Assembly (NCBI GenBank): GCA_014529385.2 | Contig: CM043956.1 | Coordinates: 87,969,721 to 88,033,720 of the forward strand | DNA length: 64,000 nt | From: Adiantum capillus-veneris | Lineage: Eukaryota > Streptophyta > Polypodiopsida > Polypodiales > Pteridaceae | Reading direction: 5' to 3' | Shown: piece after piece, positions 45,001 to 55,218 of the stretch | Position numbering within the stretch: position 1 is the stretch's first letter | Layout: the number at the start of each line of letters is the position of its first letter | Notes under the pieces: model-generated | What the model was told of the DNA's origin: nothing | Databases searched by the model: none | What the model saw: the letters and a program-made list of their open reading frames with translations, nothing else | Position numbers and translations under genes: made by a program

Positions 45001-47013
45001 GTCCTTGAATTCCTTGAGAAGCTCTTTGAGGACCGCCTCTTCAACTTCTGTGAGGTCTTGGGCAATAAAAACAGGTTTTGATTCTTCACCGGGGTCAGCT
45101 AATTCTATTTCTTTAACTATTGCCGGACCATCATAGATTCCATTATTCCCATCGATAGGTATTCTTTGGGCTTTTGTGTACACAACCTTTGCTTCCCCTG
45201 TGGTGTAAGATTTGAAATGTTCTGGTGCAGGATGCAAGTCTGTGGATTCTGGTTGTGCTTTGGTTTGTGCTTCCATTTCTGCTTTCTTGTGTTGTCGAGA
45301 TAACTCTTGGTTTTGACGCCTCCTTGCAGTGCGGCTCAACTTTGGCTTGTCTATGATCTCTAATTGGGCTATGTCATAGGGTCGTGGTTTACACCACATA
45401 ACATTTTGGAGATATTCACCCCAATTGTCTACCAATTTTTGATGAGCATCACATGCTCCTATATAACCGAGCCATTCTGTTGAGGATCTCTTCTTTTTTA
45501 TCCTAGCACGTACATTGGCTCTATATCGACGCCTCTTAAGGTTTTTCTTTTTCTTATTTGAGACCTGCTTTTGATTTGCATTTAGATCTGGCTCACTAAA
45601 GGAGTCCTCGTTGGTGTCCTCTTTACTCTCAGGGGAGCTATCATCGGTTGATGTGCTCGGTCCTTCCGAATGTTTTGACTCTGAACTTGCTCCACTCTCT
45701 AATTCATGAGATTCAGAATCCGTTTCACTCTGGGAGTCAGTGTCCAAGTCGTGTTGGTCAAAGTCTTCTATTGAGCTATCGGTGTCACTGTCAGATTGTT
45801 CCACAATTGCCTTGCCCTTAGAAGATGCATGTATGGCACTTATCATGTTCAGAGGTGCAATTTGTGGTACCTCTTCCCCCTCTGGTGTGACCCAAGTGGT
45901 TCCTCTATTTCCCCAGGTATCTATGGTTGCAGCTAGGTGTACCCAGTCTACGTTGTCTGATTCCGTCATACCCGGTAACACATCCATGTAAGGAGAATCT
46001 TGGCCAATGTCTGTATCCTTCTTACAAGTGTAACAATATTGTAGTGGGGCCGAGTGAACGGTGGTGTCAGAGCGATGATCAATAATGGTTTTACTCCCTA
46101 AGGGGTGTACCTTACCAGTCACCAAATCCACTCTAAGGACAGAGTCTTGGAATTGCAAATAGACATGATTTTTAGACCAATCGTGAACCATTTGTGCTTC
46201 CCTCATGAATGGTCGTCCTAAAATTATTTCATATGACATAAGCTGTTTAGAGAAATCCATTACAATGAACGTATGTCGTACCTTGTGTCCTAGAACTTTG
46301 ATCTTAAGATACTTGAGCATCCCCATAGGTTTGGCTATGGTACCATTTGCCACCTTTACCACAATGTTAGTAACACTGAGGCGGGGTTTTCCCATGGATT
46401 CCCAACAATATTTTGTAACGATGCTAACTCCCGCACCACCATCAAGAATTCCCTTTATAGTTAATCCCTTGGTAGTGATGGGTAGGGTCGCATTAGACTC
46501 GTCGCCTTCAAAATACTGCCCTAATTCGTTAATGGGTACCTCGATCACAGACTCGTGTCCATCTAAGTCAAGTGATTGCACATGATTTTCTTCATCAATC
46601 ATAATCGAGTCAGGCCTATTTGGTTGCGCAAACTGCGGTAATCCCGTTCGTAGCTCTCCGTTAAGGAATGCTCGAAGTGCAAGGAATAACTCAGGATCTC
46701 CATACAGCTTTGCTATGATCGTGGTTCGGACCTCAGAAGACATGAAGTCCACTAGTTTGGCAACATTCATTGGCATTTTGCAGGGTGTAGGTCCTTGACT
46801 AGGAACTGGTGAGGATGGAATCTCATATTCCTCAATGGGATCAGGTATTCCTTCGTTAAACATCCTTTCCAACAAGAAAGGTGTATGCTCACTTTCTGAT
46901 GCCCCGTCCTCACTCCCTTCTTGGATGATACTAGATATGGCTAACGGTCTATGGTTCATGTGGGGTGGATGAACTTGCGTGGGAAACACTGTGTCATGAA
47001 TTTTGACATGCAT
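41974..47013 (-). CDS. T Pol polyprotein: protease, RT, RNase H, integrase, second protease start
   Basis: 1679 residues in one open frame. A first protease-like domain lies at about 185-275, with ILDGGAGVSIV instead of the usual DTG/DSG and the hairpin EIILGRPF. A linker follows, acidic (about 405-475) then very basic (KKKKNLKRRRYRANVRARIK). RT is at about 690-900 (FLDDLCVYS at 853). RNase H is at 990-1115 (HIDASNFAIG, ADHLSRIP). The integrase HHCC finger is at about 1205-1246, with catalytic D1275, D1337 (SDNGTHF) and E1373. From about 1618 a second protease starts, with NALLDTGAKYNLLS. It is in the same frame as gag, one stop away. The frameshift at its end truncates it. Confidence 0.95.
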   Translation of the reverse strand: MHVKIHDTVFPTQVHPPHMNHRPLAISSIIQEGSEDGASESEHTPFLLERMFNEGIPDPIEEYEIPSSPVPSQGPTPCKMPMNVAKLVDFMSSEVRTTIIAKLYGDPELFLALRAFLNGELRTGLPQFAQPNRPDSIMIDEENHVQSLDLDGHESVIEVPINELGQYFEGDESNATLPITTKGLTIKGILDGGAGVSIVTKYCWESMGKPRLSVTNIVVKVANGTIAKPMGMLKYLKIKVLGHKVRHTFIVMDFSKQLMSYEIILGRPFMREAQMVHDWSKNHVYLQFQDSVLRVDLVTGKVHPLGSKTIIDHRSDTTVHSAPLQYCYTCKKDTDIGQDSPYMDVLPGMTESDNVDWVHLAATIDTWGNRGTTWVTPEGEEVPQIAPLNMISAIHASSKGKAIVEQSDSDTDSSIEDFDQHDLDTDSQSETDSESHELESGASSESKHSEGPSTSTDDSSPESKEDTNEDSFSEPDLNANQKQVSNKKKKNLKRRRYRANVRARIKKKRSSTEWLGYIGACDAHQKLVDNWGEYLQNVMWCKPRPYDIAQLEIIDKPKLSRTARRRQNQELSRQHKKAEMEAQTKAQPESTDLHPAPEHFKSYTTGEAKVVYTKAQRIPIDGNNGIYDGPAIVKEIELADPGEESKPVFIAQDLTEVEEAVLKELLKEFKDVFAWTYHDMKGVPPSVVQHTIPMISTAKPIQQRPYPMNPKYAKIIQEELEKLIKCGFIYPIEHSEWVSTIVIVPKKNGKLRVCVDLKKVNAATRRDHYPLPYSEHVLERVAGKEAYSFLDGYSGYNQITIALENQAKTAFITEFGVFAFRVMAFGLTNAPATFQRLINTAFKEYLREFCEAFLDDLCVYSSWKEHLSCLQKVFEKCRLYRISLNPFKCQFWVKHGVILGHIVSKNGISTDESKIKVILELPPPTNYKGVQRFMGHVGYYRRFILFFVEIARTLYKLLIEFKWTEECDQAYEQLKKTLASAPILRTPNWDVIFHVHIDASNFAIGCVLTQPGEHKLDYPISFASRQLNDAERNYTTTEREGLAMVYAVKKFRYYLLANKFVFYVDHQALLYLVNKPCSTGRITRWLLILLEFDFTIVVRPGKRHVMADHLSRIPNGEAPTGVDDELPDTSLFIVETMPEWSENIVNFLVNGFPPKELRKDIARRLVKESEPYCLIAGTLYRLGKDDILRRCAREDEYLYILQEAHMGIAGGHFSGDLTARKVLQSRYWWPTLFKDASLFTKGCDECQRYKTTQRKDRMPLHPIKVTQPFEKWGLDFVGPISPAARNTQSRYILVATDYVTKWSEAKASQKADARTTAKFLFENIITRFGCPFEIVSDNGTHFINEVIRELTTTFMISHHKSTPYYPQANGQAESTNKTLISILTKTVEAHLTDWDLKLTSALWAYRTTYKVSINCTPFKMVYGQEAVMPWEFVIPSLRVASQEGWNGNPLTKRLFILEKLNEERQLAVQNALVEKDRRKKWFDRHVKDKDIKVGDKVLMYGVRKEKKKLKYAGKGPYRVCEITPQGTLHVETLDGVETIGFLNGSKFKRYYDPLSQEELRTIHQKKAAKAQTELNKIQAQAEAKERQQRIRQKREANLGVTNAVHVEIEEDGLDSDTPLRYPIELNSAYGKVLYNALLDTGAKYNLLSYGVWCQLGKPPLSESIIQVKGVVSVREATSI
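42020..42170 (-). other. T second retropepsin active-site region (D-T-G)
   Basis: Pol residues 1618-1670 read PLRYPIELNSAYGKVLYNAL then LDTGAKYNLLSYGVW. The hydrophobic-hydrophobic-Asp-Thr-Gly-Ala pattern is that of an aspartic protease active site. It lies after the integrase, where gypsy elements normally have nothing or a chromodomain. The normally placed first protease has lost the Thr/Ser (DGG). Confidence 0.7.
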
Positions 47014-47016
47014 GGG

Positions 47017-49572
47017 TTATGGTTCTAGTTTCCTTTGAGTCTCCTCCACTAAACCTCTTAGATGTTTCACCTGCTCAATCTCGTCTACTGGGTTTGGGTA
47101 CGTCCCAATCTTCTTTTTACGATTCTTCCCTTTTTGCCCCTGCGGTTTATCTTGGGGGTCTTGGATTGGATTTGGAAACACTTGTGGTGTTTTCAGAGGC
47201 TCTTTATGGTTTTCTCTTATTCGGTTTCCATTTGGTTCCATGTTACGGTTTTCTTTGTCGGTCTTTCCCTTTGTGGTATTGGTTCTAGTCTCCATTGTCT
47301 CGATTGAATCTGAATCATCCTCGAGGTCATTCATATACACGGGGTCATCTCCTGTTCCTATGTTTGTTTTGGAACTTGGCTTTGAATTTCCCGTATTCTG
47401 CGACCTCTTCCTTCGTGTCTTCTTTTTCTTTGCTTGGATAACTGACGCGGTATCTCTCTCTTCGAGGATATGGCCTGGCCCTTGAAGCATGGACCGTGTA
47501 ATCGCATAAGCGGGTGCGACGGGTGGTATTGGCGATGTCACACTAGCAATTTCGACCAAATTTAGGGGTGTGATTTTAGGCGCATTTGGGTTATAGGGGC
47601 ATTGGGCAATCAAGTGATCTATGCCACAACGATTACATGTGAGTATTGGCATTGCAGACGTGCTCCCTTGATTCATTTGCATCTGTGCAGCATTCTTTTG
47701 CAGCCTAATAGGGCACTCCGCTGCCCGATGTGGTCCACCACACTCGTAGCATTGAAGAGGTGGCCTCCTAGCCTGGGTGTTGATATTTTGACCTCTGGAT
47801 GCGAGAGCAGCAGCTTGATAAACCGGCTTGACTTGCCCCCAACAATCTTCCATGTAGTATATAGGACACTCTTCCAATGTATCAAGTCCGTAGGCAATAC
47901 TAGTGTCTATTTCCTCCTCACAGCCATCTGCATAAGCATTTGATGGCTCGCAACCCACTTGGTTCATAGGGGAGACTCTTGGATGTAGGGGCTGCGGTCC
48001 TAGCACAGGAGGTGGTAGCGGTGTAGCTTGTACAACATTTTGAGATCTAGGGACCATGTGTTGCGTTAGTTGCTCAACAGGTGGAGCAGGCATCAATACA
48101 GGAGCTCGAGGTGCATCCGTCCAGGCTAGAGGTGGTCTATTTGCCATCATACGTTTGATCATTAAACAATCCTTAGCTTGGTGACCATACCTACCACATG
48201 CGTTGCAAGTTCCATTAAATTTTACTCTAAACGTAGGGCACTCACTAGTGCTATGTGGACCTAAGCAAATGGAACACCATTGTTGCTCCCTTCTTGGATA
48301 CATGTGACTATTTTGAGGGGGTCGATTATCCTTAAGAGACTCTTAGATTGCCTTGGTGAGGTCTGTCAAGAATGTCTCAAATACCTTTGGCTCATTGGCA
48401 ATGGGCTTTGCAGTCATGGGTTCATACTCAATGGCTTGTGAGGTAGTGGATCTCGTGTCGGTAGACACCCTCATGCCTGCTATCATCAAGTTGTCCTCCA
48501 ATTGGATTGCATTGGCAGTGACATCTTCCCAGGTTGTGATACATCTAATCACTAGTCCATTATAGATTCCTTCATTCCTCAACCCTCGAATGAATCGATC
48601 AAGCAGTTGGTTATTGTTGAAGCGCTCATTTACAGGGCAACGAGAGTTTAAGTGCTTTAGACGACTAATGAAGTCCCTTACTGACTCTCCTTCCTTACGT
48701 TCGGCCTTCTATAGCTGAGATGCTACACCCCAAAGCACACCTTCTCGTATGTACTCCCTTAGAAACAACCTTCGAAGGGTAGGGTAGATTGTTTTCTCGT
48801 CCACCCTTAGGGTCCTATACCAATCTCCAGCCTTCCCACTTAATGTCAAGCTTAAGGCATTGCACTTATGTAGTTCGTTGCGTTCCCCTAAGGAATCACA
48901 TACTTGTTCAAACACTTCAATGTGTTTCCTAGCATCTTCGTCCCCATTGAATTTTTGCGTGAGTTTGGCAATTTGTACTGCCTTACTTCTACGCTCTCTA
49001 TCAGATGCATGACGCATATTTTCCGCGATAGATCGACCTATGGTTTGAGCAAACGCTGTCAAGTCACCTATGTGAGGAGGCAGGGCCGGTGGAGGTACTC
49101 TTGGAATCATATGTGGGAGAGGGACGGGTGCTGGTCTTGGCATATGTGTGGATGATGCAGGATATGGAACATAACCGGGCATAGGTCCACTCGGATAAGG
49201 GCTAGGGAGCGGCACTCGAGGAGCATAAACAAGTGGTACAATTGGAGGTGTGGGGGCCATGTGTGCATAAGGGGCTAGAGGCACATACGGTCGAGGCCCC
49301 ATATTAGGTACTACGACACTAGGTAGTGGCACTGCGCTAACCGTAGATGTCATCGGTACATTCTCTGTCAGGCTTATCCCTGGAGTGAGCACTGGGTTTT
49401 CCTTAATAGAGGGTTGAGCCAAGTTAGGGAAGCTAAAGTTGTCGCTCGGAGGCTCAGATTGCATAGAGACCCCAGGTGAAATGACGTAAGATGGGTCCAT
49501 GGGGCTCATTAGAGGAGTCTCCATTTGTGATAGAGTAGGCTGTTGAGCCTTGCTCGTATCCAGAAATCTCAT
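47017..49572 (-). pseudogene. T Gag with four zinc knuckles, two internal stops
   Basis: It starts at the ATG at 49572, after three stops downstream of ORF1. A Pro-rich N-terminus comes first. The capsid-type Gag domain is at 48709-49000 (LTQKFNGDEDARKHIEVFEQ, LTLSGKAGDWYRTLRVDEKT) and continues after TAG (48709-48711) as ESVRDFISRLKHLNSRCP. A TAA follows (48343-48345). Then come four knuckles: CSICLGPHSTSEC, CNACGRYGHQAKDC, CYECGGPHRAAEC and CNRCGIDHLIAQC. Three have 2-3-4 spacing and one 2-4-4. A Lys/Arg-rich tail follows. Gag and Pol are in the same frame, separated by one TAA (47017-47019), so readthrough could once have made Gag-Pol. Confidence 0.9.
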
Positions 49573-49656
49573 CGGTCCAGTTGAGAGTATATTTACCCCT
49601 CGGTTTTACCTTTCTGATTGAATAATGCCATGGATAACATTACAGATCATTTTCTA

Positions 49657-50331
49657 TTAATCTTCGATGCTCGTGGCACTAGAGGTGGATTGTACAATCT
49701 CTATCCATCCTACATGGTAGGCGTGGCCAGAGTGTAGATCCGTCAACACCTCAGTGTGGAGGTCGTATGTCCAATGATCATTAATGAACAATCCTTCTAG
49801 AGTCGACGTGTTAACGGTTTCTTGTGAGGTAGAAGCAATGTTTCTCCCCGTGGTTTTACTTGTCACCAACGGTACTCTAGAGGGAACTTCTGAAGGAGGC
49901 AGCTCAACAGGGCCTTCTTGGTAAGAAGTTGGCAGGATATCCACATGGACACTCTTTGGGGGTGTGGGGTCCACGTGCGATGTGAAAGGAGAGTCCACTT
50001 CCCCACCCCCTTCGTGTGCTTCATTTGCATCAGGTTCCGAGCGAGTAGCTCTACCTAATGTTTCCATGAAACGGCTAAACATACTAGTACTAGGCTGTGG
50101 AGCTTCGGGAGGTGCATGTCCTTCTCTCTCAGTGTTTTGGGTAGGGTATGCTTCCATGATTTCTGAGTCGGAGGAGGAATCACTAGCGGCTATTTTAGGG
50201 TCTTGGGTGGTGCTACCTTGTGTCCCCGCTGAGGGTTTAGATCCTATCGTGGATGGGTAATGGGTGTTCGTATGAACAGAGGCACCCTCAATATGCTCGT
50301 GTTCTAGCACCCGCCCAGAGCGTAAGTGCAT
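49657..50331 (-). CDS. T ORF1, 224-residue protein upstream of gag
   Basis: The ORF is intact and is the first after the leader. It starts MHLRSGRVLEHEH. The rest is Ser/Thr/Pro/Glu-rich and probably disordered (SDSSSDSEIMEAYPTQNTER), with a more ordered end (INDHWTYDLHTEVLTDLHSG, YHVGWIEIV). It lies in the same frame as gag but is separated by TAA, TAG and a further TAA. Some Tat/Ogre elements have an ORF before gag; I cannot show homology. Its function is unknown. Confidence 0.65.
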   Translation of the reverse strand: MHLRSGRVLEHEHIEGASVHTNTHYPSTIGSKPSAGTQGSTTQDPKIAASDSSSDSEIMEAYPTQNTEREGHAPPEAPQPSTSMFSRFMETLGRATRSEPDANEAHEGGGEVDSPFTSHVDPTPPKSVHVDILPTSYQEGPVELPPSEVPSRVPLVTSKTTGRNIASTSQETVNTSTLEGLFINDHWTYDLHTEVLTDLHSGHAYHVGWIEIVQSTSSATSIED

Positions 50332-51330
50332 GTGCTTTTGATACCCTAAGGTGTCAAAAAGCTGCTCTAGGAGGCCTTGTGACTAGTTTTTAGCGTGTTT
50401 TTTATTTGTTTTTTTGCTAGATTTTTTAGAGCGTGTCGTGGAATGGACCGTGTGATAGCTCGAAACGAGCGTATCGGTCAGAGGGTCGTGCCGTGCTTTA
50501 CAGCCCTCCGTTTGGTCACTCTATGCCCTCGGAATCCCTAAAACTGTCAATTTCCAGTAGGGAACTAGGCCCAAACTAGAAAGTCTAAGGGTGCAAGTGG
50601 GAAGAGAAGGGAGGAGAGTGGAGGACTTGTCCCACATGCTCTCATTCTCTCTTGAGGGAGTAGGGTATATATATAAGAGTGAGTCTAGTATATATCATAG
50701 GATTGAGGCCTGGGCTTGGGCTTGGGCTTGGGCTTGGGGAAATGATTCCCGATCCCGATCTATCTTTTATACAGACCAACCCGTACGTTTTTATAACTCA
50801 CGTTTTTTATTTTCGAAAATTTAACCTCCCACTCACTCGCGTTTTTATTTTTCGGTTTTTTTTTTCCATGTTTTTTTTTTTGAGATATTATTTGGTACGC
50901 GTTTTGGTGCGCGTTGACCTCACCTAACTATTTACTGTCTCACCTACCTACTGACCTACTAATCAGTGGTTCACCTAATTACTAACCTGCTTAATTAACT
51001 AACTGTGCGCCTAACTGTGCACAAACCAGAAAACACAGAAAATGCAGAAATTGAAACTTGACAGAACTGTGCAGTGAAAACACAGAAAATGCAAAAAAAA
51101 AAAACGCAAGAAATGCTAACTGTGTGTAAACAGAAAAACAAAATTTTGCTGACTGTCTAACTAATTGCTGAATGTACGCAGCAGAAAAACAGAAAATGCA
51201 AACTGTGCGCATTGGAAAAACAGAATTAACAACTTGCAAAAAAAATACGCCTTCCTCTCCCTCTTCTTTCCTACTGCAAACCACTCATACAAGAAGCACA
51301 AAGTGCCTCTTGGGCTTAGTGCAGGGCTAT
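50332..51330 (-). other. T leader
   Basis: Non-coding. It includes a hexamer run (GGGCTT)4 at 50711-50738, poly-T tracts near 50860-50880 and repeated AACTGTG / ACAGAAAATGC motifs at 51000-51230. No gene is seen. Confidence 0.7.
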
Positions 51331-51348
51331 TCCCCGGCAGCAGCGCCA
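51331..51348 (-). promoter_or_regulatory. T primer binding site, tRNA-Asp type
   Basis: The minus strand reads TGGCGCTGCTGCCGGGGA, a close match to the site typical of Athila/Tat elements, four bases inside the LTR. Confidence 0.88.
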
Positions 51349-51352
51349 AAAA

Positions 51353-51601
51353 TGTGCGCTCCTTGCCGCACTGTCGAAGCAAGGGACTTGTCGATACACC
51401 GTGTACGAGCCGCAGACGACTCCAAGCACACAACTAGTTTAACCAGTAAGCTCAAAGAGGGCAATGGTGTGTCACTCACCGCCTTATGCTCCTGCCGTAG
51501 AGGATTCCTCGCCGCGAAGAAGAGGGAGACGCCGCTACGCCGCGCTCAACCGCCTCGCCGCCGTCGTGCCGCCGCAACGCTCGATCGCACACACACTCTC
51601 A

Positions 51602-51672
<71 letters not shown>

Positions 51673-51982
51673 GCACACACACAAGGAGATGGTGAAGGAG
51701 AAGGTGGAGATGGAGCAAGAGCAGCTTCTATTGCACAATGAGAGAATGACTCAATTTTAGGTTTAATTGGCTTTTATGTGAGCTCACCCCATTCACACTT
51801 GGGCGCCCATGCTTAGCCAACTAACCCTAGCATGTTCGTGTTAGAGTGCGCCTCTCATCGGCGATCACTCTACCTTTCCCTATTGGACCGACAAGCCCGG
51901 TGCCTGACTCTACTTAAATAAATAATACGGTTACAGTGTCCGTCGTAGGCGATAGGGTGTCCGTGAGCCACAAGGGTTAACA
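51353..51982 (-). repeat. T 5' LTR
   Basis: 630 bp. It is near-identical to 38336-38998 apart from (CT)n length, a missing 13-15-bp segment near 51418 and a few substitutions. It ends in GCGCACA at the primer site side. Confidence 0.93.
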
Positions 51983-52328
51983 TTGTGGAATTGGAATTGG
52001 ATTGGGATTTGGTATCTGATGATTATTTTATCATGGCAGTGTTTATGTGATGAGACTTGATATTATGAGATTGATGATGAGTGTGACCAATGATATCGTG
52101 ATTCATCAGGGTATGACATATACTGCTTATTCTAGTGGTATGGGATACTAGAATAGGTAGTATGTGTATGACGACAGGCATAAGCAATGTTGTCTAATTT
52201 TATAGCTTTTTCTTTTTACTATATGTTAGTTTCTGACACAGATTTCTAATCACTGTTTTTGACAAGTATCATTTGCAGATTTTTTTAATCTTCGCAACTG
52301 AGGACAATTGCCTTCCAACGGAGAGGTA
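51983..52328 (+). mobile_element. X2 internal end and polypurine tract
   Basis: It begins with the TTGTG duplication of T and is collinear with X1 (927-1063 and 5780-5989). It ends CCAACGGAGAGGTA before the LTR. Confidence 0.85.
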
Positions 52329-52799
52329 TGTTATGGAATTGATATGTTATTATTTATTGCAGCTGATAGGTAGAAAAGGCTTGACTGAGCTAGGCTATTG
52401 CAAAAGGATATTACATTTTATGTATATTTATTCAAGTGCTCTTTTATGAGATTTGGCCATTTACGACCGACCGGCCAGTTTGTAACCAATTTGACCATTC
52501 AAGAAATCTATAAAACAAATACGTGCAAGAGGGAAATGGTCACTCTTGCACGGGGGGAGATTGCACCCGGTGTCTATGTATTCTCCTCTCCTCTCCTATG
52601 TTCTCTCTCACCGTGCTGGCGTATCACTCCATTCTAGGAGGTGCGCTTGCACATGCTCTCTCCCTCTCTCCCGCTCTTTGTCGTGTGCAATATCGATTAT
52701 GGTTATTCGATTCATCAGGTATGCAAATTCATGGTTTTATTATTCGTATCATGTCGTTCTCGATATTTTGCAGGGCCACCGCGTTCGCCGTCTATAGCA
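52329..52799 (+). repeat. X2 3' LTR
   Basis: 471 bp, TGTTATGGAATTGATATG ... CCGTCTATAGCA. It is homologous to 33173-33653. The flank AAAAG (52800-52804) matches GAAAG at 33168-33172 with one change. Confidence 0.9.
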
Positions 52800-52804
52800 A
52801 AAAG

Positions 52805-53143
52805 TAGAGATTAGATTTAAAAATTATTCTCTAATTACAAAGGATTAGCACTAGCCTTCTAAGTATGGGTATTAAGCTCAAGGCTAGGCCGTCCATAAAG
52901 TGAACACACAAGAGTGAGTACTCAAGAATGGATCCTCAAGAATGAAGCCTCTTTGTATAAAAGGATTTGTTATAAATCCATGCACCACAAGCCTTCCTAC
53001 TATGGGATTAAGTTGAGCCCTCTAGCATATACAATTTGTAACTCTCAATGAGACCAAGACCTTATACATTGTGAATAGGAAATATTGTGCACATCCCTAG
53101 CTTGGTGCATAATTGGTGGTGCATGTCTTAGCCACTGCTAACA
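52805..53143 (-). repeat. Y 5' LTR, outer part
   Basis: It continues 32559-33172 after removing X2 and aligns with 54862-55218. The LTR start on the minus strand is TGTTAGCAGTGGCTAAGAC. Confidence 0.88.
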
Positions 53144-53474
53144 ACTTGAGTAGCTCCGTAGTACCATGCTTGGGGAATTTTTTGTGAGAAACTCAAATAA
53201 TCAATGGTCCCATATGACTCAAGTAGTGCCATAAGGAGCTATCCCTATCTATGGGCACGTTTCAAGAACCTCCACTTGGCATTTCAAATGAGATTGCAAA
53301 AATATTTTGAAGGAAATTACCACTTGTTGTAAGAAAAATTAGACAATCATTATGTTTAAAAATATTTATCTTAGTTTCATTGTCTATTTCAAGAGACTTC
53401 CTTGTAAGGTCGATGTTAGAATGATAATTTGACCTGATAGCAATCAATTGTTTGTGTGGATGGCAAGTGCTTTC
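53144..53474. other. No feature recognised
   Basis: Flank of the Y LTR; AT-rich, no ORF with support. Confidence 0.4.
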
Positions 53475-53938
53475 CATTAGGAACAGGATGGGGTGTAGGA
53501 GGGCCTCTTTATTTTCCGTGAGCTTATGGATGTAATAAAAATTTTCACAAATCGGTGTATGCCATGTGTACAAGAATGGTGGGTGTGTAAGAGATGTGTA
53601 AGAGTGATCAAAGGATGCACTTTCTCCCCCAAAAAGGAGGTGGACAATTTTATGACATTTGGCCTTGCATAACTCCCACATATCATCTCTGATTTGAGTG
53701 GAGATCATAGATCTGCAATCTACATGTCGAGCTCTTTCCATAGATATGCTACATGATATGGTTTTATCTGCTAGATTTTGAATTCCATTTTGGGGGGAAC
53801 TTAGAATTTAAATAAGCTAGTTGTTTTGACTGTTCGAATTCAAAAGTTGTTCATTGATTACATTCTTAATACTAAAGGTTTGACTTCCTTAAAATATCAA
53901 ATAAAGAAGCCCTCTTAGATCCCATTCTCTTTCTAATG
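53475..53938. mobile_element. MITE copy 2 (reverse orientation)
   Basis: Ends CATTAGGAACAGGATGGGGT and the reverse complement of CATTAGAAAGAGAATGGGAT. The body is the reverse complement of 13018-13472 at clear but reduced identity (shared block around ACCATTCTTG, TCCACTCAAATC). No coding region. Confidence 0.8.
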
Positions 53939-54273
53939 CAGGTACACTTTCATAAAAGGAGGGACATAATTTAATCTCCACTAGGGAATTTGCCATCGTT
54001 TGTGCCAAATTTGGCTTGTTTACATTGGGGAGGAGAGAGAGGCTTTCTGGGAGACTTTGGTCTTCAAACTCAGCTTGAAGTTTGGCCAACTCTACCATTT
54101 CACTTTAATCCTTTGTGCCCACATAGGTAGCGAGAACTGAGAGAGACTCATATTCTGCGAGTCCAAGTGTTTTAGCAATGTATCAAGGAACAAAAATTGA
54201 TGGCCCTCCAGCACAACTACATGCAACATGAGAATTTGGAGGCTAGGGACTTCATCCAACACATCATCTCCGT
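53939..54273 (-). pseudogene. Unrecognised coding remnant
   Basis: The minus strand encodes AKTLGLAEYESLSVLATYVG, a stop, then MVELAKLQAEFEDQSLPESL and NVNKPNLAQTMANSLVEIKL. It looks like real protein sequence with a helical, charged character and one stop (about 54102). I do not recognise it. It could be a gag fragment of a further element. Confidence 0.3.
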
Positions 54274-54345
54274 GTTAGGAAATAGGACGTAGCTAAGTAG
54301 ATGAACTGAGTAGTTTACTTAATGAAGAGAGATAATTTTCACATA
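54274..54345 (-). repeat. Fragment of a D-family copia LTR
   Basis: TGTTAGGAAATAGGACGTAGC then AGTTTACTTAATGAAGAGAGA matches the start of 60044-60824 on the plus strand. Only about 70 bp remain. It abuts the Y LTR copy. Confidence 0.75.
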
Positions 54346-55218
54346 TGAGAGCTGAATGAGAGGATTCCAGAGAATGCACTTCCAATGCAATAGAGATTAG
54401 CCATGAATCACTAACTTTAATCACATCGTAATCATCAATCAAGCTTCACCTACACACATTAATCCCACCAAAGTCCAACTTGCCATAGACTTGAGTCTCA
54501 AAACACTCTCTTGACAAGCACACATTAATTGCATTGTTGTTGGCCTCTCCAATCACCACATGCCAATCAAGGTACCTAATCAAAAGCTACACACAAGGGT
54601 GAATGGTGCTTGAGTCTCATTAAACCCATCTACACATGATCAAACAATAGGGCATATACTCTAATCACAAGATTAAGAATCTACTTAATAAACCCAATTA
54701 GAGATGTTAAATATCACAAAATTGAGTACTCGTAGAAGGATAGGAGTGGTCAATAAGCAAGAAGTCATCACCACACATTCAATTATAGAATAATGAGAAG
54801 TGAAACTACTTCATGACATAATGGAATATAGACAAATTAAGACTAATGAAGAAAGTAGAGATTAGATTAAAAAAGCTTCTCTAATTACAAAATATTAGCA
54901 TCACTAGCCTTCTAAGCATGGGCATTAAGCTCAAGGCTAGGCCATCCATAAATTGAACACACAAGAGTGAGTACTCAAGAATGGATCCTCAAGAATGAAG
55001 CCTCTTTGCATAAATGGCTTTATTATAAAGGCATGTGCCACAAGCCTTCCTACTATGGGATTAAGTTGAGCCCTCTAGCATATACAATTTGAAACTCCCA
55101 ATGATACCAAGACCTTATACAATGTGAATAGGAAATATTGTGAACATCCATAGCACATCCATAGCACATCCCTAGCTTGGTGCATAATCGGTGTCGCATG
55201 TGTTAGCCGCTGCTAACA
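54346..55218 (-). repeat. Second Y LTR copy (uninterrupted)
   Basis: It aligns with 32680-33172 plus 52805-53143 and keeps the X2 insertion site intact (GAAGAAAGTAGAGATTAG, about 54849). It starts on the minus strand TGTTAGCAGCGGCTAACAC. Its inner end is missing. A 12-bp triplication ACATCCATAGC occurs at about 55143-55165. Confidence 0.85.

Larger units (their letters stand above)
38336..51982 (-). mobile_element. T: nearly complete Athila/Tat-like Ty3/gypsy element
   Basis: Two similar LTRs, a primer site, a polypurine tract and a perfect TTGTG duplication (38331-38335, 51983-51987) define it. X1 shows the empty site (GGACTTGTGGAATTG). Minus-strand order: LTR, primer site, ORF1, Gag, Pol (protease, RT, RNase H, integrase), a second protease-like domain with W-P-K motifs, a 143-residue ORF, polypurine tract, LTR. 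There is no chromodomain. The LTRs differ mainly in (CT)n length and one short indel, so insertion is young. Stops and one duplication-induced frameshift make it defective. Confidence 0.95.
33173..52799 (+). mobile_element. X2: non-coding LTR retrotransposon (LARD-like), split by T
   Basis: It has two LTRs (33173-33653 and 52329-52799), an initiator-Met-type primer site, about 5 kb of internal sequence without supported coding regions, a purine-rich tract and a near-perfect 5-bp duplication. The internal part is 33667-38335 plus 51983-52328. Between them lies the complete element T. X1 at the left edge is a second member. A large non-coding body fits a non-autonomous element moved by a partner's proteins. 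Confidence 0.85.
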
